Virus record (IMG/VR): IMGVR_UViG_3300021085_000037
Coordinates: 1-57,145 of that record
DNA length: 57,145 bases
DNA from: a virus
Direction: 5' to 3' (one strand)
Below, piece after piece: positions 33,454 through 42,385 of this stretch. How positions within the stretch are numbered: position 1 is the first letter of the stretch; every line of letters begins with the position of its first letter. A model generated the notes under the pieces. That model saw only the letters and a list, made by a program, of their open reading frames with translations. It made no database searches and had not been told where the DNA came from. A program made the translations under genes and the position numbers.

Positions 33454-34869
33454 TTAGTCTTGGAATAAGAAGAAGTTGTTTGCACCTAAAGTACAACAAG
33501 CTCTCTCACTCAAGAAGTTTACTTGCATTGCATCAAGATCAGATGTTCTTGCACCACCAGCAGAACCAGTAATCCAAGTTTTGTAACGTCTGTCTTCAGC
33601 TTCTGAAGCTCTATATCTAACGTGTAAGAATGGACGCTTAGCGTTCTTTCCTAAGATTTGGTCATATACAGATGTAGATCCAGCTGGAACTAATAGTCCG
33701 CTAATTCCACCACCTACGATATCACCTCTCATTGAAGCATCGTTTAGATATTTCCAGTCAGACTTGTAGAAGTCATAACCTCTTCTGAATCCAGTGAATC
33801 CAAGATTTAAAGCCATGTCTTCATCATTGTCAAATAAACCATATGAAGTACCACCCGCTCCATAAGAGTTTTGAGCAGCTAACATATCGTCAATATCAAA
33901 TGAGAACTGACGGTCTACGAAAAGAACATTCTCTTCAATAGAACCTTGCTTGTCTAATCTCTGAATAACTGTATCGAATCCAGCAAGTGTTGTTGGGTTA
34001 CCACCACCCCATACATTACCTCTGTTTCCTACAACAAAGAATACACCTTCAGAACCAGCGTTGATTGTACCAGCAGCTGGAGCAGATGTAGAAAGTGCAG
34101 CTTCAGCACCAGAACCTGGAGCAGCTGGAACAGCCTCAATCATTGCAGTTTCAAGATAGTCTTCAAATCTCAATCTTGTTTCGTGCTCAGACTTCAAGTA
34201 CCATAGGTATCCTGATCCACCATTTTCAGTAGAAATTTCAACCCAACCAATTTGAGCCATGTCAGAACCACTTACCTCGTAAGTATCCTTAATGATAATT
34301 GGTTTGTTGTCAAAGAATACATCGTTTGCTTCTAATGAGTCTACCATTCCTGGAGTTCCTTTTGCAAATTCAGAACCGTAAATCATTACAGTTAAGTTTG
34401 TTGCAGCTGGAACAACACCAATAATCTCATAGTAAGATGCAGTGAATGTATTTGCAGTTACAGCAGTCACTACAGCTTTATTGCTAAGTGCAGATCCCGC
34501 AGTGTTGTCAGAAATAAATACCGTTTGTCCAACTCTAACAGCGATGTTAGAACCTACTGGATTAAGGGGATCATTTACTGTGAATACACCAGCAGTACCA
34601 CCAGCCGCAGCTACTGTTACTTGTGTGTATTTTGTGTGTAGTCTACCTTGCTCTGCCCATTTAATCATGTCAGAGTTTGAAGGCATTTCAGCACCTACCA
34701 TTCTTAAGAATGAAGCTACTGTTCTATTACCATATCTCTCAAATTCTTTCTCGTATGTATCTGGAAGATACTGATTAAGAAAATCGAAATTAGTAATATA
34801 GTTCGAAGGAAGTGCTACCCTTTCCGAAGAAGGTTGTAGATCAAATCCTGGGTTTGCTAATATTGGCAT
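33454..34869 (-). CDS. Major capsid protein
   Basis: The 471-residue product is Ala/Gly-rich with an N-terminal helix, a jelly-like insert (VAVRVGQTVFISDN at about 108-121) and HK97-fold-like patterns: 'RLRFEDYLETAMIEA', 'QRLDKQGSIEENVLFVDRQF', 'YDFYKSDWKYLNDASMRGDI'. It follows a scaffold-like gene and the portal and precedes a strong terminator, the standard capsid position. No N-terminal protease delta-domain is seen. Assembly presumably depends on the separate scaffold. Confidence 0.8.
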   Translation of the reverse strand: MPILANPGFDLQPSSERVALPSNYITNFDFLNQYLPDTYEKEFERYGNRTVASFLRMVGAEMPSNSDMIKWAEQGRLHTKYTQVTVAAAGGTAGVFTVNDPLNPVGSNIAVRVGQTVFISDNTAGSALSNKAVVTAVTANTFTASYYEIIGVVPAATNLTVMIYGSEFAKGTPGMVDSLEANDVFFDNKPIIIKDTYEVSGSDMAQIGWVEISTENGGSGYLWYLKSEHETRLRFEDYLETAMIEAVPAAPGSGAEAALSTSAPAAGTINAGSEGVFFVVGNRGNVWGGGNPTTLAGFDTVIQRLDKQGSIEENVLFVDRQFSFDIDDMLAAQNSYGAGGTSYGLFDNDEDMALNLGFTGFRRGYDFYKSDWKYLNDASMRGDIVGGGISGLLVPAGSTSVYDQILGKNAKRPFLHVRYRASEAEDRRYKTWITGSAGGARTSDLDAMQVNFLSERACCTLGANNFFLFQD

Positions 34870-34890
34870 TTCTTTTTAATTTTTAAATTA

Positions 34891-36021
34891 TTAACTTTTT
34901 TTAATACTTCTAATTTTGAGTCCTCTTCCACTACTCGTGTCACCTACAGCTCTGATTTTTAATCCATCTTTACTTAAGCTGGTTGGTGTCTTCCTCATCT
35001 CCATATTAATGTTCTTAGATTTTTTACTTACTTCATCTACAGCCGAGGTTACACCTTGATTGTAAAAGAACTCCGCAAACTTATCTAAGTTCATAGCAAC
35101 GGACATAGCCTTGTGGTATCCTTTAGCGTCTGAAATCATTCCTGTCTTTTCATCCATGAATTTCTTCGTGAAATTATTAACATCTGATTGCTTACTCTTT
35201 AGTTCACCACTGTCTCCAGGTTTGAATGTAAATTGTTTCTCTCCGATACTGAACTCAAAACCTTTGAACTCATCGTTAAAAACCTCAGCGGTTTTATCTA
35301 AGAAATAATCATACCTTCTCTGCTGTGCCTCTTGAGCATTAGTAGATTCCTCTATATAACTTTTATAACTATCAAATTTCTCTTTGTCTTCGCTTGATAA
35401 CCCACCCCCACTTGACTCAAGAGGAGCTTTATATTTATCTCGCTGTTCGTTAAGAAACTTTTTAGCTTTAACAAGTTCTCTTTTTTTAGCTAATTGCTTT
35501 TTCTTAATATCTTTTGGATCATCTAAATCTTCATCAAATGAAAACTTATCATCCATAATATCAGTAATGTCATCACTATCCAAACCTTCTTCGGTAGAAT
35601 TGTAATAAGCTCTTAGCACTTGGTCACCATCCATGTCATCATAGTTTCTTTGTAGTTTAACAAAGTCTTCAATACCACGACCAGTTTCCTTTTTATACTT
35701 AAAATACGCTGACACATCTTCTGGTAAATCTTCGTTTGAATTTTTTTGATCAAACAATCCTTCTACAGAATCTATATCTTTATCGTATCTATTTTTAATA
35801 TATTTAAGAACGTCTGCATCATTTATCTCTGATGCGGGAGTTTCTTCTTTTACTTCCTCAACTTTTTCAACCTCTTCTTCTTTAGGTTTACTATCCGTAA
35901 ACTTTTCTTCATGCTTAGCAAGTAATTGTTCTTCTACTTCAGCACGAGATTTTTCTTCTCCTGTTACTTCTTTAACAGTGAACTTTGGTTGTTCAGGTGT
36001 TTCGTTTTTGTTTTCTTCCAT
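34891..36021 (-). CDS. Scaffolding protein
   Basis: The 376-residue product is extremely charged, with an acidic N-terminal third (KPKEEEVEKVEEVKEE) and long coiled helices (DIKKKQLAKKRELVKAKKF). The C-terminus is basic with 'MRKTPTSLSKDGLKIRAVGD'. Such composition and position directly before the capsid gene are typical of phage scaffolds; the basic end would touch the capsid lattice. No protease motif is present. Confidence 0.75.
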   Translation of the reverse strand: MEENKNETPEQPKFTVKEVTGEEKSRAEVEEQLLAKHEEKFTDSKPKEEEVEKVEEVKEETPASEINDADVLKYIKNRYDKDIDSVEGLFDQKNSNEDLPEDVSAYFKYKKETGRGIEDFVKLQRNYDDMDGDQVLRAYYNSTEEGLDSDDITDIMDDKFSFDEDLDDPKDIKKKQLAKKRELVKAKKFLNEQRDKYKAPLESSGGGLSSEDKEKFDSYKSYIEESTNAQEAQQRRYDYFLDKTAEVFNDEFKGFEFSIGEKQFTFKPGDSGELKSKQSDVNNFTKKFMDEKTGMISDAKGYHKAMSVAMNLDKFAEFFYNQGVTSAVDEVSKKSKNINMEMRKTPTSLSKDGLKIRAVGDTSSGRGLKIRSIKKS

Positions 36022-36041
36022 TTTATTTAATTTAATTTGTA

Positions 36042-36049
36042 CAAAGTTA
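36042..36049 (-). promoter_or_regulatory. TAACTTTG -7 element
   Basis: Minus-strand TAACTTTG matches TAnnTTTG and lies 20 nt before the scaffold start at 36021. No -33 TTG was found. It would allow the scaffold-capsid unit to be expressed apart from portal and terminase. Confidence 0.45.
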
Positions 36050-36077
36050 ATATATTATTTAATGTTTATTTAAGGTC

Positions 36078-38513
36078 TTACCTTGGTTCAAATTCTGCCA
36101 AGTCAAACCCATCTAAACTATCTTCGTTAGATTCAAAGTTTATAGGAGCACCATTGTTTTTTCTCTGGGTGATCATTTTAGACTGCTGAGTATTACCCAT
36201 ACTTATACGAGCTGCTTTAGCATCCTCCTTCTGAGTTTCTCTTGCATCTATCTGACTTTGCTCCATTCCCCTAAGTTGCATGTTATAGTTAAATTCAACA
36301 TCCATTAATCTTCTTTTCAACTCAGCTTCATTAGTTTGCTTCTCTATTTCAAAAGCAATCTCTGCTTGTTTAATTTGAATCTTAGCTTGTAATTCAGCTT
36401 GAGTTTGTTGCATCTTAGCTTGAGCAGCTTGTTGCTGAAGAGCCTGTTGCTGCTGACCTTGCATAGCTTGTTTCTGTTGCTCTTGTTGTTGAACTTCAGT
36501 TTGTTTTTGTTTTCTCTTAACTTTTAAAAGCTGGTTAGCCATTTTTAGATTATTAAGAGTTCTAATATCAATAGCATCTTCTAAATCAATACCACCTTTC
36601 TGTAAAGCCATTTGAATGTTTTGTTCAAGTTGTGCTTTTTCTTCTTCATCTGGTGACATTTCAATATATATACCAAAGTCATATAGATAAAGATTTTTAA
36701 TCTCTTCTATAATACCTAAATTATATTTACCAATTTGCATTGCAAACTCATCTTTAAAATCTGCGTACTCTAAAATATCAGCAGTTCTAATAGATAAACA
36801 TTCAGCTAAGGTTCTTGTAATGTACAAGCTACCTTGCATAATATGTCTTGTAGCAACATTAGAATTTAATGCTGCTAACTTTTGTACACCTACTAAAGAA
36901 TTAGGATCTGGCATTGAGGCATCTCTTGCTTCATTTAATCCAGTTACCTGTCTAATCATATTTAAATAATGATTATAATTTCCAATAAGCATTTGCATTT
37001 TACTTCCACCACTATTAGAATTAAGTTGAGTAATAGGAACTTTAGCATTATTAAACTCACCATCTTGAGTATAACTTCTACCAACTACACTACCAGTTTG
37101 GAAGTATAATCGTAAAGCATCTGACGGATCATATGCATTTCCTGTTCCTAAATCCACTTCACTTAATCCATCCGCATCTATAAACACACCATCTGGAACA
37201 ACCTTAGAAACAACTTGCTGTATCTTTAAGTGTGTCATTTGAATTAAATCAGCAAAAGGAATCATTCTTCTTACTAAAGAATCTAAAGCTCCTTTATATA
37301 ATCTTGGTGCACATGCTACATAGTTTGGCATAGCATACTGATTAGCAGAATTAGGACGAACCATGTTCTCCATCATTTCCCACTTTATCAATAAGTTACT
37401 ACCCATTACCATTACACCATCATACCATACATCTATTCTTTTTTCTACTCTTTCAAAGTTCCCTTCATCCATCATTTCCTGTGGAGGATTAAACTCATCA
37501 TCTTTTTCTACAGTCTTGAATGTACCTTCAGCCATTTTCTTTTTCTTGTACACAAAACTATTTGTAGTTTTATAATTAAAAAATAATAAAGTACAAGTGT
37601 CTCTGGCAAACATACTATTTTCATACATGGCTGCTACATTATAATAGTCATACCACGATTGACTGTATTTAGATATTTCTTCTAAGTCTTCTTCTGTTAG
37701 GTCAGGATTAATTTTTATAACCTCAGTAATAGGAACAGTTTTAATTTCACCCCAATAGAAACAATCTTTAAAGTAAGGATCTTCTGTATAACTATAAACA
37801 ACATTTGCTGGATCAACATACTCAACTCTTATTCCATCTCCTTGTTGAAACATATGCTTAGTCATACCAACACCAAGAGTAGTAATATCCATATCAACTC
37901 TTTTACGAGTATCATTATAATGGTTTTCTTGTAGCATTGTATCAATAGCTATTTCGTTTGCTATTTCAATTGCTGGTTTATAATTTAGTTGCATATACAA
38001 TTCCATCTCTGTATCACTTTGAGGTAATGTTTTAGGATCAACCTGAAACACTTCCATATCAAAGTCTTTTTCTACTTGATGAAATAAATCTTGAGCAGCC
38101 ACATTAATCTCAACCATTTTCTGGAATTGATTTCTTTTCTCAGCAGACATAGCATCTGAAGCAACACAGTTTACTTTGAATAGTCTATCTGACATTCCGT
38201 TAACAACAATGTCAACAAACTTTGGAATGATAGGAATTGGAGTCCAATCTAAATTTAGGTATGACAAATCTCCGTCTACCGCTAATTCATTTTTGTATTT
38301 TGCTATTGACTGCTCTCCTCTCGCATACAATCTTAGTCTATTAAATTCTGCCCACTGATTGTAGAATCTACAACTCATGCCATCTTTTCTAAACCACTCA
38401 TATTGTATTGCTTGACCAACTTGTAAACCAAACTCTTTTGTTGCTTTAGTTTTGTCGTTTACAAATTGATCAGGAAACGCAGCAGACTGTATATCTATTT
38501 GGACTGCTTTCAT
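36078..38513 (-). CDS. Portal protein
   Basis: The 811-residue product contains portal-like segments 'MVEINVAAQDLFHQVEKDFD', 'GIRVEYVDPANVVYSYTEDP', and 'MLIGNYNHYLNMIRQVTGLN' with 'ASMPDPNSLVGVQKLAALNS', the region lining the DNA channel. The C-terminal region is a Gln/Ala coiled barrel (QQQQALQQQAAQAKMQQTQA), like the long P22-type portal barrel. The ATG overlaps the end of the terminase gene by 4 nt, so the packaging motor and portal are translated together. Confidence 0.85.
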   Translation of the reverse strand: MKAVQIDIQSAAFPDQFVNDKTKATKEFGLQVGQAIQYEWFRKDGMSCRFYNQWAEFNRLRLYARGEQSIAKYKNELAVDGDLSYLNLDWTPIPIIPKFVDIVVNGMSDRLFKVNCVASDAMSAEKRNQFQKMVEINVAAQDLFHQVEKDFDMEVFQVDPKTLPQSDTEMELYMQLNYKPAIEIANEIAIDTMLQENHYNDTRKRVDMDITTLGVGMTKHMFQQGDGIRVEYVDPANVVYSYTEDPYFKDCFYWGEIKTVPITEVIKINPDLTEEDLEEISKYSQSWYDYYNVAAMYENSMFARDTCTLLFFNYKTTNSFVYKKKKMAEGTFKTVEKDDEFNPPQEMMDEGNFERVEKRIDVWYDGVMVMGSNLLIKWEMMENMVRPNSANQYAMPNYVACAPRLYKGALDSLVRRMIPFADLIQMTHLKIQQVVSKVVPDGVFIDADGLSEVDLGTGNAYDPSDALRLYFQTGSVVGRSYTQDGEFNNAKVPITQLNSNSGGSKMQMLIGNYNHYLNMIRQVTGLNEARDASMPDPNSLVGVQKLAALNSNVATRHIMQGSLYITRTLAECLSIRTADILEYADFKDEFAMQIGKYNLGIIEEIKNLYLYDFGIYIEMSPDEEEKAQLEQNIQMALQKGGIDLEDAIDIRTLNNLKMANQLLKVKRKQKQTEVQQQEQQKQAMQGQQQQALQQQAAQAKMQQTQAELQAKIQIKQAEIAFEIEKQTNEAELKRRLMDVEFNYNMQLRGMEQSQIDARETQKEDAKAARISMGNTQQSKMITQRKNNGAPINFESNEDSLDGFDLAEFEPR

Positions 38514-40756
38514 GTAATTATTTTACTTTGAGTACTCTTATTGTTATATCTCGCAAAGTTAATACTTATTTTTGATTTTTGTTTAGATGGTGTGTATAAG
38601 TGCTTTTGGTTAGCCATTATAGCTAATCCAGAACTTATAGCCGCATCAAACTTAGTTCTATTACTAATATCAAACTTTGCCCAATCTTCTAATGTTCTTC
38701 CGAAATACATACTTCCCATATCTCCAGCATCTCTATAATCCCCTTGAAAATCTATACCCACATACTTTTCTATATAAGATTCTATAGCTGAAGCATGTGA
38801 TTGTTTTACGTCTTCTGAACTATTAGGTATACCTCCTAACTCTCTTTCTGTTTTAGATAATTTACTGTATACTTTATCTGGTCTGTTTAGTGAATAACCT
38901 CTATATCCTCTGTTTTTAAAATGGTATAATAATCTTGGTTTATTATTTTCACATAGTATTGGCATACCATAAAATATACAAGCCATTAAAACTTCTTCAA
39001 AAAATATTTCTGCTGTCTGAGGTCGTGCTATATATTCTAAAAAGAAATGGTTACTTGGAGATTCTTCCATATTAAATTTAGTTAATCCATGCAAAGCTCC
39101 ATTAGATCCTTTACCAACAACAACTCCTGATATATCATAAGAGTCACAACCAAAAGAACCCATATGTTCGTTACCAGGTTTTTTGATTCCTCTTTCAGTA
39201 ATTTGTCTATTTTGTAAATGTTTTGCTGGTAACCAAGTTGTTAAGAACCTACCATTTTTATTAGGAGTCCAAATAACCTTAGTATCTTTTACACCATTCT
39301 CCCAGTGAAACGAACCTCTGGTAGCATGATGAGACATTATTAAAGAATCATTATAATCTATTTGCTGATATATCTTTGTTAAATTAAATAAAGATTGTTT
39401 ACTCTCATCTCTAAAAGCATGAGACTCTGTTCTTGGAAACTGTCTATAAAATTCATTTAAAGCATCAGCATCTTGAGATAATGAATCAACTTCATTCTGC
39501 CAATAATTAATTGCTCCTATAGAAATTAATTCACCGTCAATCCCAACTCTTGGGTTTTTTGGAGTATGCAATACTGGCATACCATACTTATCTATGTATC
39601 CTTCAAAGTTCCATTCCATAGGAATAAAAAGACAATACAGTCCGCTTTTAGTTTGCCCGTTAGCATTTCTTTTATTAGGCATAGAATCTTCATATAAAGA
39701 TTTAAAATTACTACCACCTTTATCTAATGCGTTAGATGTAGAACCCATCATGCACTTACCAATAATTTTACTACCTAATCTTAAACATGTTTTAGTTACT
39801 CTCCAGTTATTCAATATATTATCAGGCCTTTCCCATTTACCACTTTCATCGTGTAGTAGTAGTTGTAACTTTTCACCATCATAACTATTGTCACCTGTAT
39901 TCTTCCAGTCTATAGTTGTATCTAATCCTTCAAGCTCTTCATCAGCCAAGGTGTGCATATTCTTTTTAGTAATTTTAGAAGCTGGGACTCTATAGGCTAA
40001 TTCTGTTTTAGGTTTATCCATACCATCTTGAATAGGTTTAAAAAAGAATGGATAGTTATTAGAAATAGGGACAACCTTATCGGTAAACATTTTTTTTGCA
40101 TCCGATCCAGACTTAGAAAGTATTCCTATACGAGCATCTTTAGTTATAGTTGCCTGATTAACTCCTTCACAAGAACTCATAAATGAAAATCCAGAACGTC
40201 TTATTTTTAAGTAACACATTCCAAAACTTCTTTTATCTGCTTTACAGGCCTCCCAAAAAATATAAAATACTCTATTAGCTTCTCTAAAATCTGGATTACC
40301 TACATCAATCTTTGTCCATTGTAAATACATATAATGTGTACCAGTTATATATGTTGGTACTCCATTATTCATAAACCAGTGTCCTTGCTCTCTTCTATTA
40401 AACTCCTCTTCTATATAGTCAACCCACTGTGATTTAAATTGATCTGGAGTTTCGTGCCATTGAAATATAGATTTAACTCTATTTAGTTCTTTAGATATAG
40501 GTACTGGTTCCCAATACTGTTCTTGCTTATCTTTAGATCTTTTATATACATTTTTTGGTGGCTTAGGTAATGCTATTTTTAATCCATTAATATCAATAAC
40601 ACTTTCTATTTGACCTGTTCTTGATATTACAACAACATCATATTTTTCATTATAACCATACAGCCAACTTCTCCCTCTGTTTTTACTTGCGATAACTGAG
40701 TTTGGAATAAACTTATTTAGTTTTGTATATAATTTATTTTGATCTTGACTCTGCAA
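38510..40756 (-). CDS. terL: Terminase large subunit
   Basis: The 748-residue product has an ATPase domain with a divergent Walker A (KIRRSGFSFMSS, 184-195, Arg/Ser-Gly instead of the usual GKS/T) and Walker B 'LLLHDE' (299-304). A C-terminal RNase-H-like nuclease has 'SFGCDSYDISG' and later acidic residues. This layout and length fit a divergent terminase group of marine and gut Bacteroidota phages. It cuts and pumps DNA into the head through the portal. It overlaps the small upstream gene by 23 nt. Confidence 0.88.
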   Translation of the reverse strand: MQSQDQNKLYTKLNKFIPNSVIASKNRGRSWLYGYNEKYDVVVISRTGQIESVIDINGLKIALPKPPKNVYKRSKDKQEQYWEPVPISKELNRVKSIFQWHETPDQFKSQWVDYIEEEFNRREQGHWFMNNGVPTYITGTHYMYLQWTKIDVGNPDFREANRVFYIFWEACKADKRSFGMCYLKIRRSGFSFMSSCEGVNQATITKDARIGILSKSGSDAKKMFTDKVVPISNNYPFFFKPIQDGMDKPKTELAYRVPASKITKKNMHTLADEELEGLDTTIDWKNTGDNSYDGEKLQLLLHDESGKWERPDNILNNWRVTKTCLRLGSKIIGKCMMGSTSNALDKGGSNFKSLYEDSMPNKRNANGQTKSGLYCLFIPMEWNFEGYIDKYGMPVLHTPKNPRVGIDGELISIGAINYWQNEVDSLSQDADALNEFYRQFPRTESHAFRDESKQSLFNLTKIYQQIDYNDSLIMSHHATRGSFHWENGVKDTKVIWTPNKNGRFLTTWLPAKHLQNRQITERGIKKPGNEHMGSFGCDSYDISGVVVGKGSNGALHGLTKFNMEESPSNHFFLEYIARPQTAEIFFEEVLMACIFYGMPILCENNKPRLLYHFKNRGYRGYSLNRPDKVYSKLSKTERELGGIPNSSEDVKQSHASAIESYIEKYVGIDFQGDYRDAGDMGSMYFGRTLEDWAKFDISNRTKFDAAISSGLAIMANQKHLYTPSKQKSKISINFARYNNKSTQSKIIT

Positions 40757-41012
40757 ATCCTTTTAATGTATTACTTTTTTTCTCGGTAAAATTACCATCT
40801 AACATTGCTTTCTCTTCTTCTATTCTTTTTAGTATTTCAAAAGCATCCATTATACAAAGTTTCTTTGTAGCTGCGGCATTCTTTAATCTGTCAGCTGCAA
40901 GTTCATCATCTTTATCGTACTTAATAATATCTTCTTTTGCTACTTTAATCAATTGTTTTACAGCCTTTTGACCAGCATCTATAATATTTTGTTTAAGTTC
41001 TCTTGTGTCCAT
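40734..41012 (-). CDS. Putative terminase small subunit
   Basis: The 92-residue all-helical charged product (AADRLKNAAATKKLCIMDAF followed by EILKRIEEEK) sits immediately before and overlaps the large terminase gene. Size, helicity and position suggest a small DNA-recognition subunit. No helix-turn-helix signature is certain, so this is an inference from context. Confidence 0.55.
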   Translation of the reverse strand: MDTRELKQNIIDAGQKAVKQLIKVAKEDIIKYDKDDELAADRLKNAAATKKLCIMDAFEILKRIEEEKAMLDGNFTEKKSNTLKGFAESRSK

Positions 41013-41584
41013 TATTTAAATTTATAAAAAATTACATACACCTCTCTACCTTCTTTCCAAGATTTATTAGGATACTTACTATGAAAGTAATTAGATGGAT
41101 ATGATATAATTCTATTTTGCTCATAGCCAACTACAGAAGTTAATCTCCATTTCTCAAGAATCTCAGAATCTTCTTGCAATAATAAATCAAATTCTTTATC
41201 ACTAATATCCATGGGTAATTCTTTGCCATATATATCATGTTCATAAAAAGCTGTTCCATGAAGTTCTTCTAATTCTCTTGGTGACATATAGATAACAGCC
41301 GCTCTATCTGGCTGCTCCCCGTTAATCTTAGCATCGGCATGTATTCTCCAATTAGTATCTAAATTATCATTAGACATCCTAAAGAAACTTAATATGTTGT
41401 ATAACTCTTTTCCTTCAAAGTTAGACAGTTTACTAAGTACATATTCATTAAATGATTTTGGGGATTCCTGTACATAGAAGTTTTTATCTCCAGCTTTATG
41501 AGTTACCCACTTTCCTTTTTTTAAATAGTTAGTAGCTATCTTAAATAAATCTTTATCAATAAAATCATCTATTGCATATATCAT
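41012..41584 (-). CDS. 2-oxoglutarate/Fe(II)-dependent oxygenase
   Basis: The 190-residue product has the full facial triad of the 2OG-Fe(II) family: His82-Ala-Asp84 in 'WRIHADAKING', distal His168 in 'YPSNYFHSKYP' and Arg180 in 'EGREVYVIFY' for 2-oxoglutarate binding. Double-stranded beta-helix strands flank them. Prolyl-hydroxylase-like members are frequent in marine phages and may modify proteins or DNA. It is wedged between packaging genes, sharing one base with the next gene's start and 4 nt with the upstream gene. Confidence 0.85.
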   Translation of the reverse strand: MIYAIDDFIDKDLFKIATNYLKKGKWVTHKAGDKNFYVQESPKSFNEYVLSKLSNFEGKELYNILSFFRMSNDNLDTNWRIHADAKINGEQPDRAAVIYMSPRELEELHGTAFYEHDIYGKELPMDISDKEFDLLLQEDSEILEKWRLTSVVGYEQNRIISYPSNYFHSKYPNKSWKEGREVYVIFYKFK

Positions 41585-42144
41585 ATAATCATTGTTATAT
41601 TATTAGTATACATTCGATATAGCTTTTCTCCATCTATCGTGAAAGGATAATCACTGTCAGGAGTGTAAGATATCTCATCTCCTTCCTTGACTCCCATATC
41701 TAAAAGTTCTTGATTAATATATTTTACTTTTCCAAATAAAGGTTCTTCTCCACCTGGTTTAAATATATACGAATCTTTTAATGCAATAGGTTCTATAAAA
41801 CAATACTTACCCCATGCATTCCATTGTGTACCGTTATGATACATGTAAAACTGTTCGGTATCTACTAAGAATAAGTTTTCTTTTAAAAAACTTCTTCCGC
41901 TTTTTCTTCTACCTTGCATGTCATTATAAAATTTAAAAACATTATGGTGTACTAAAAGCATGTCACCCTTTTTGATAGGGCCATTATATCCAATAGGTGT
42001 TTCAACAACTATTGCAAAACGATTAGATGATGTATGATCTTCTTCAGAAACACTGGTAATAAAGTTAACCTCGCCTATCTCTTTCTGATTATCATACCTT
42101 CTATCGTTAACTGGTGTTACGATAAAGCAGTATGGAGATTTCAT
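41581..42144 (-). CDS. GroES-like (Cpn10-fold) protein, possibly duplicated barrel
   Basis: The C-terminal half (about 115-187) has the GroES ending: 'GKYCFIEPI', then 'GVKEGDEISYTPDSDYPFTI' and 'DGEKLYRMYTNNITMI', equivalent to GroES 'VGDIVIFNDGYG...EEVLIMSESDILAIV'. The N-terminal half ('FAIVVETPIG', 'IKKGDMLLVHHNVFK') looks like a second, diverged barrel. A separate, ordinary GroES is encoded at 54384-54641. This could be a phage-specific co-chaperonin, as T4 gp31 is for capsid folding. It is inferred from motif pattern, without structural proof. Confidence 0.6.
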   Translation of the reverse strand: MKSPYCFIVTPVNDRRYDNQKEIGEVNFITSVSEEDHTSSNRFAIVVETPIGYNGPIKKGDMLLVHHNVFKFYNDMQGRRKSGRSFLKENLFLVDTEQFYMYHNGTQWNAWGKYCFIEPIALKDSYIFKPGGEEPLFGKVKYINQELLDMGVKEGDEISYTPDSDYPFTIDGEKLYRMYTNNITMII

Positions 42145-42362
42145 CAGAAGTTTATATTATATTCAACAGCTATTGGAAGTGTAGTTAAAAACTCTTTCCA
42201 AACAAATAACTTTTCATCCTTCTCCACCCATATTCTAAATGAGCTTTTTTGTGCTTGTATAAGATGTATTGTGTGTGATCCACCAAGAACTTCTTGTCCT
42301 TTTATATAGTGCATTGCACCAGACTTAAAGTCTGATCCAATTGATATTTTTCTAATGTCCAT
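42144..42362 (-). CDS. Conserved small phage protein
   Basis: The 72-residue beta-rich product begins 'MDIRKISIGSDFKSGAMHYI' and continues 'KGQEVLGGSHTIHLIQ'. I recognise this pattern as a recurrent marine-phage hypothetical usually next to packaging genes. Its stop shares a base with the next start. Function unknown. Confidence 0.7.
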   Translation of the reverse strand: MDIRKISIGSDFKSGAMHYIKGQEVLGGSHTIHLIQAQKSSFRIWVEKDEKLFVWKEFLTTLPIAVEYNINF

Positions 42363-42385
42363 TTCATTTTATTTTAATTTGATTA

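Noticed and set aside
38554-38561. TAACTTTG on the minus strand before the portal gene
   Set aside because: It lies inside the terminase coding end, has no -33 TTG and may be coding chance; not listed as a promoter.
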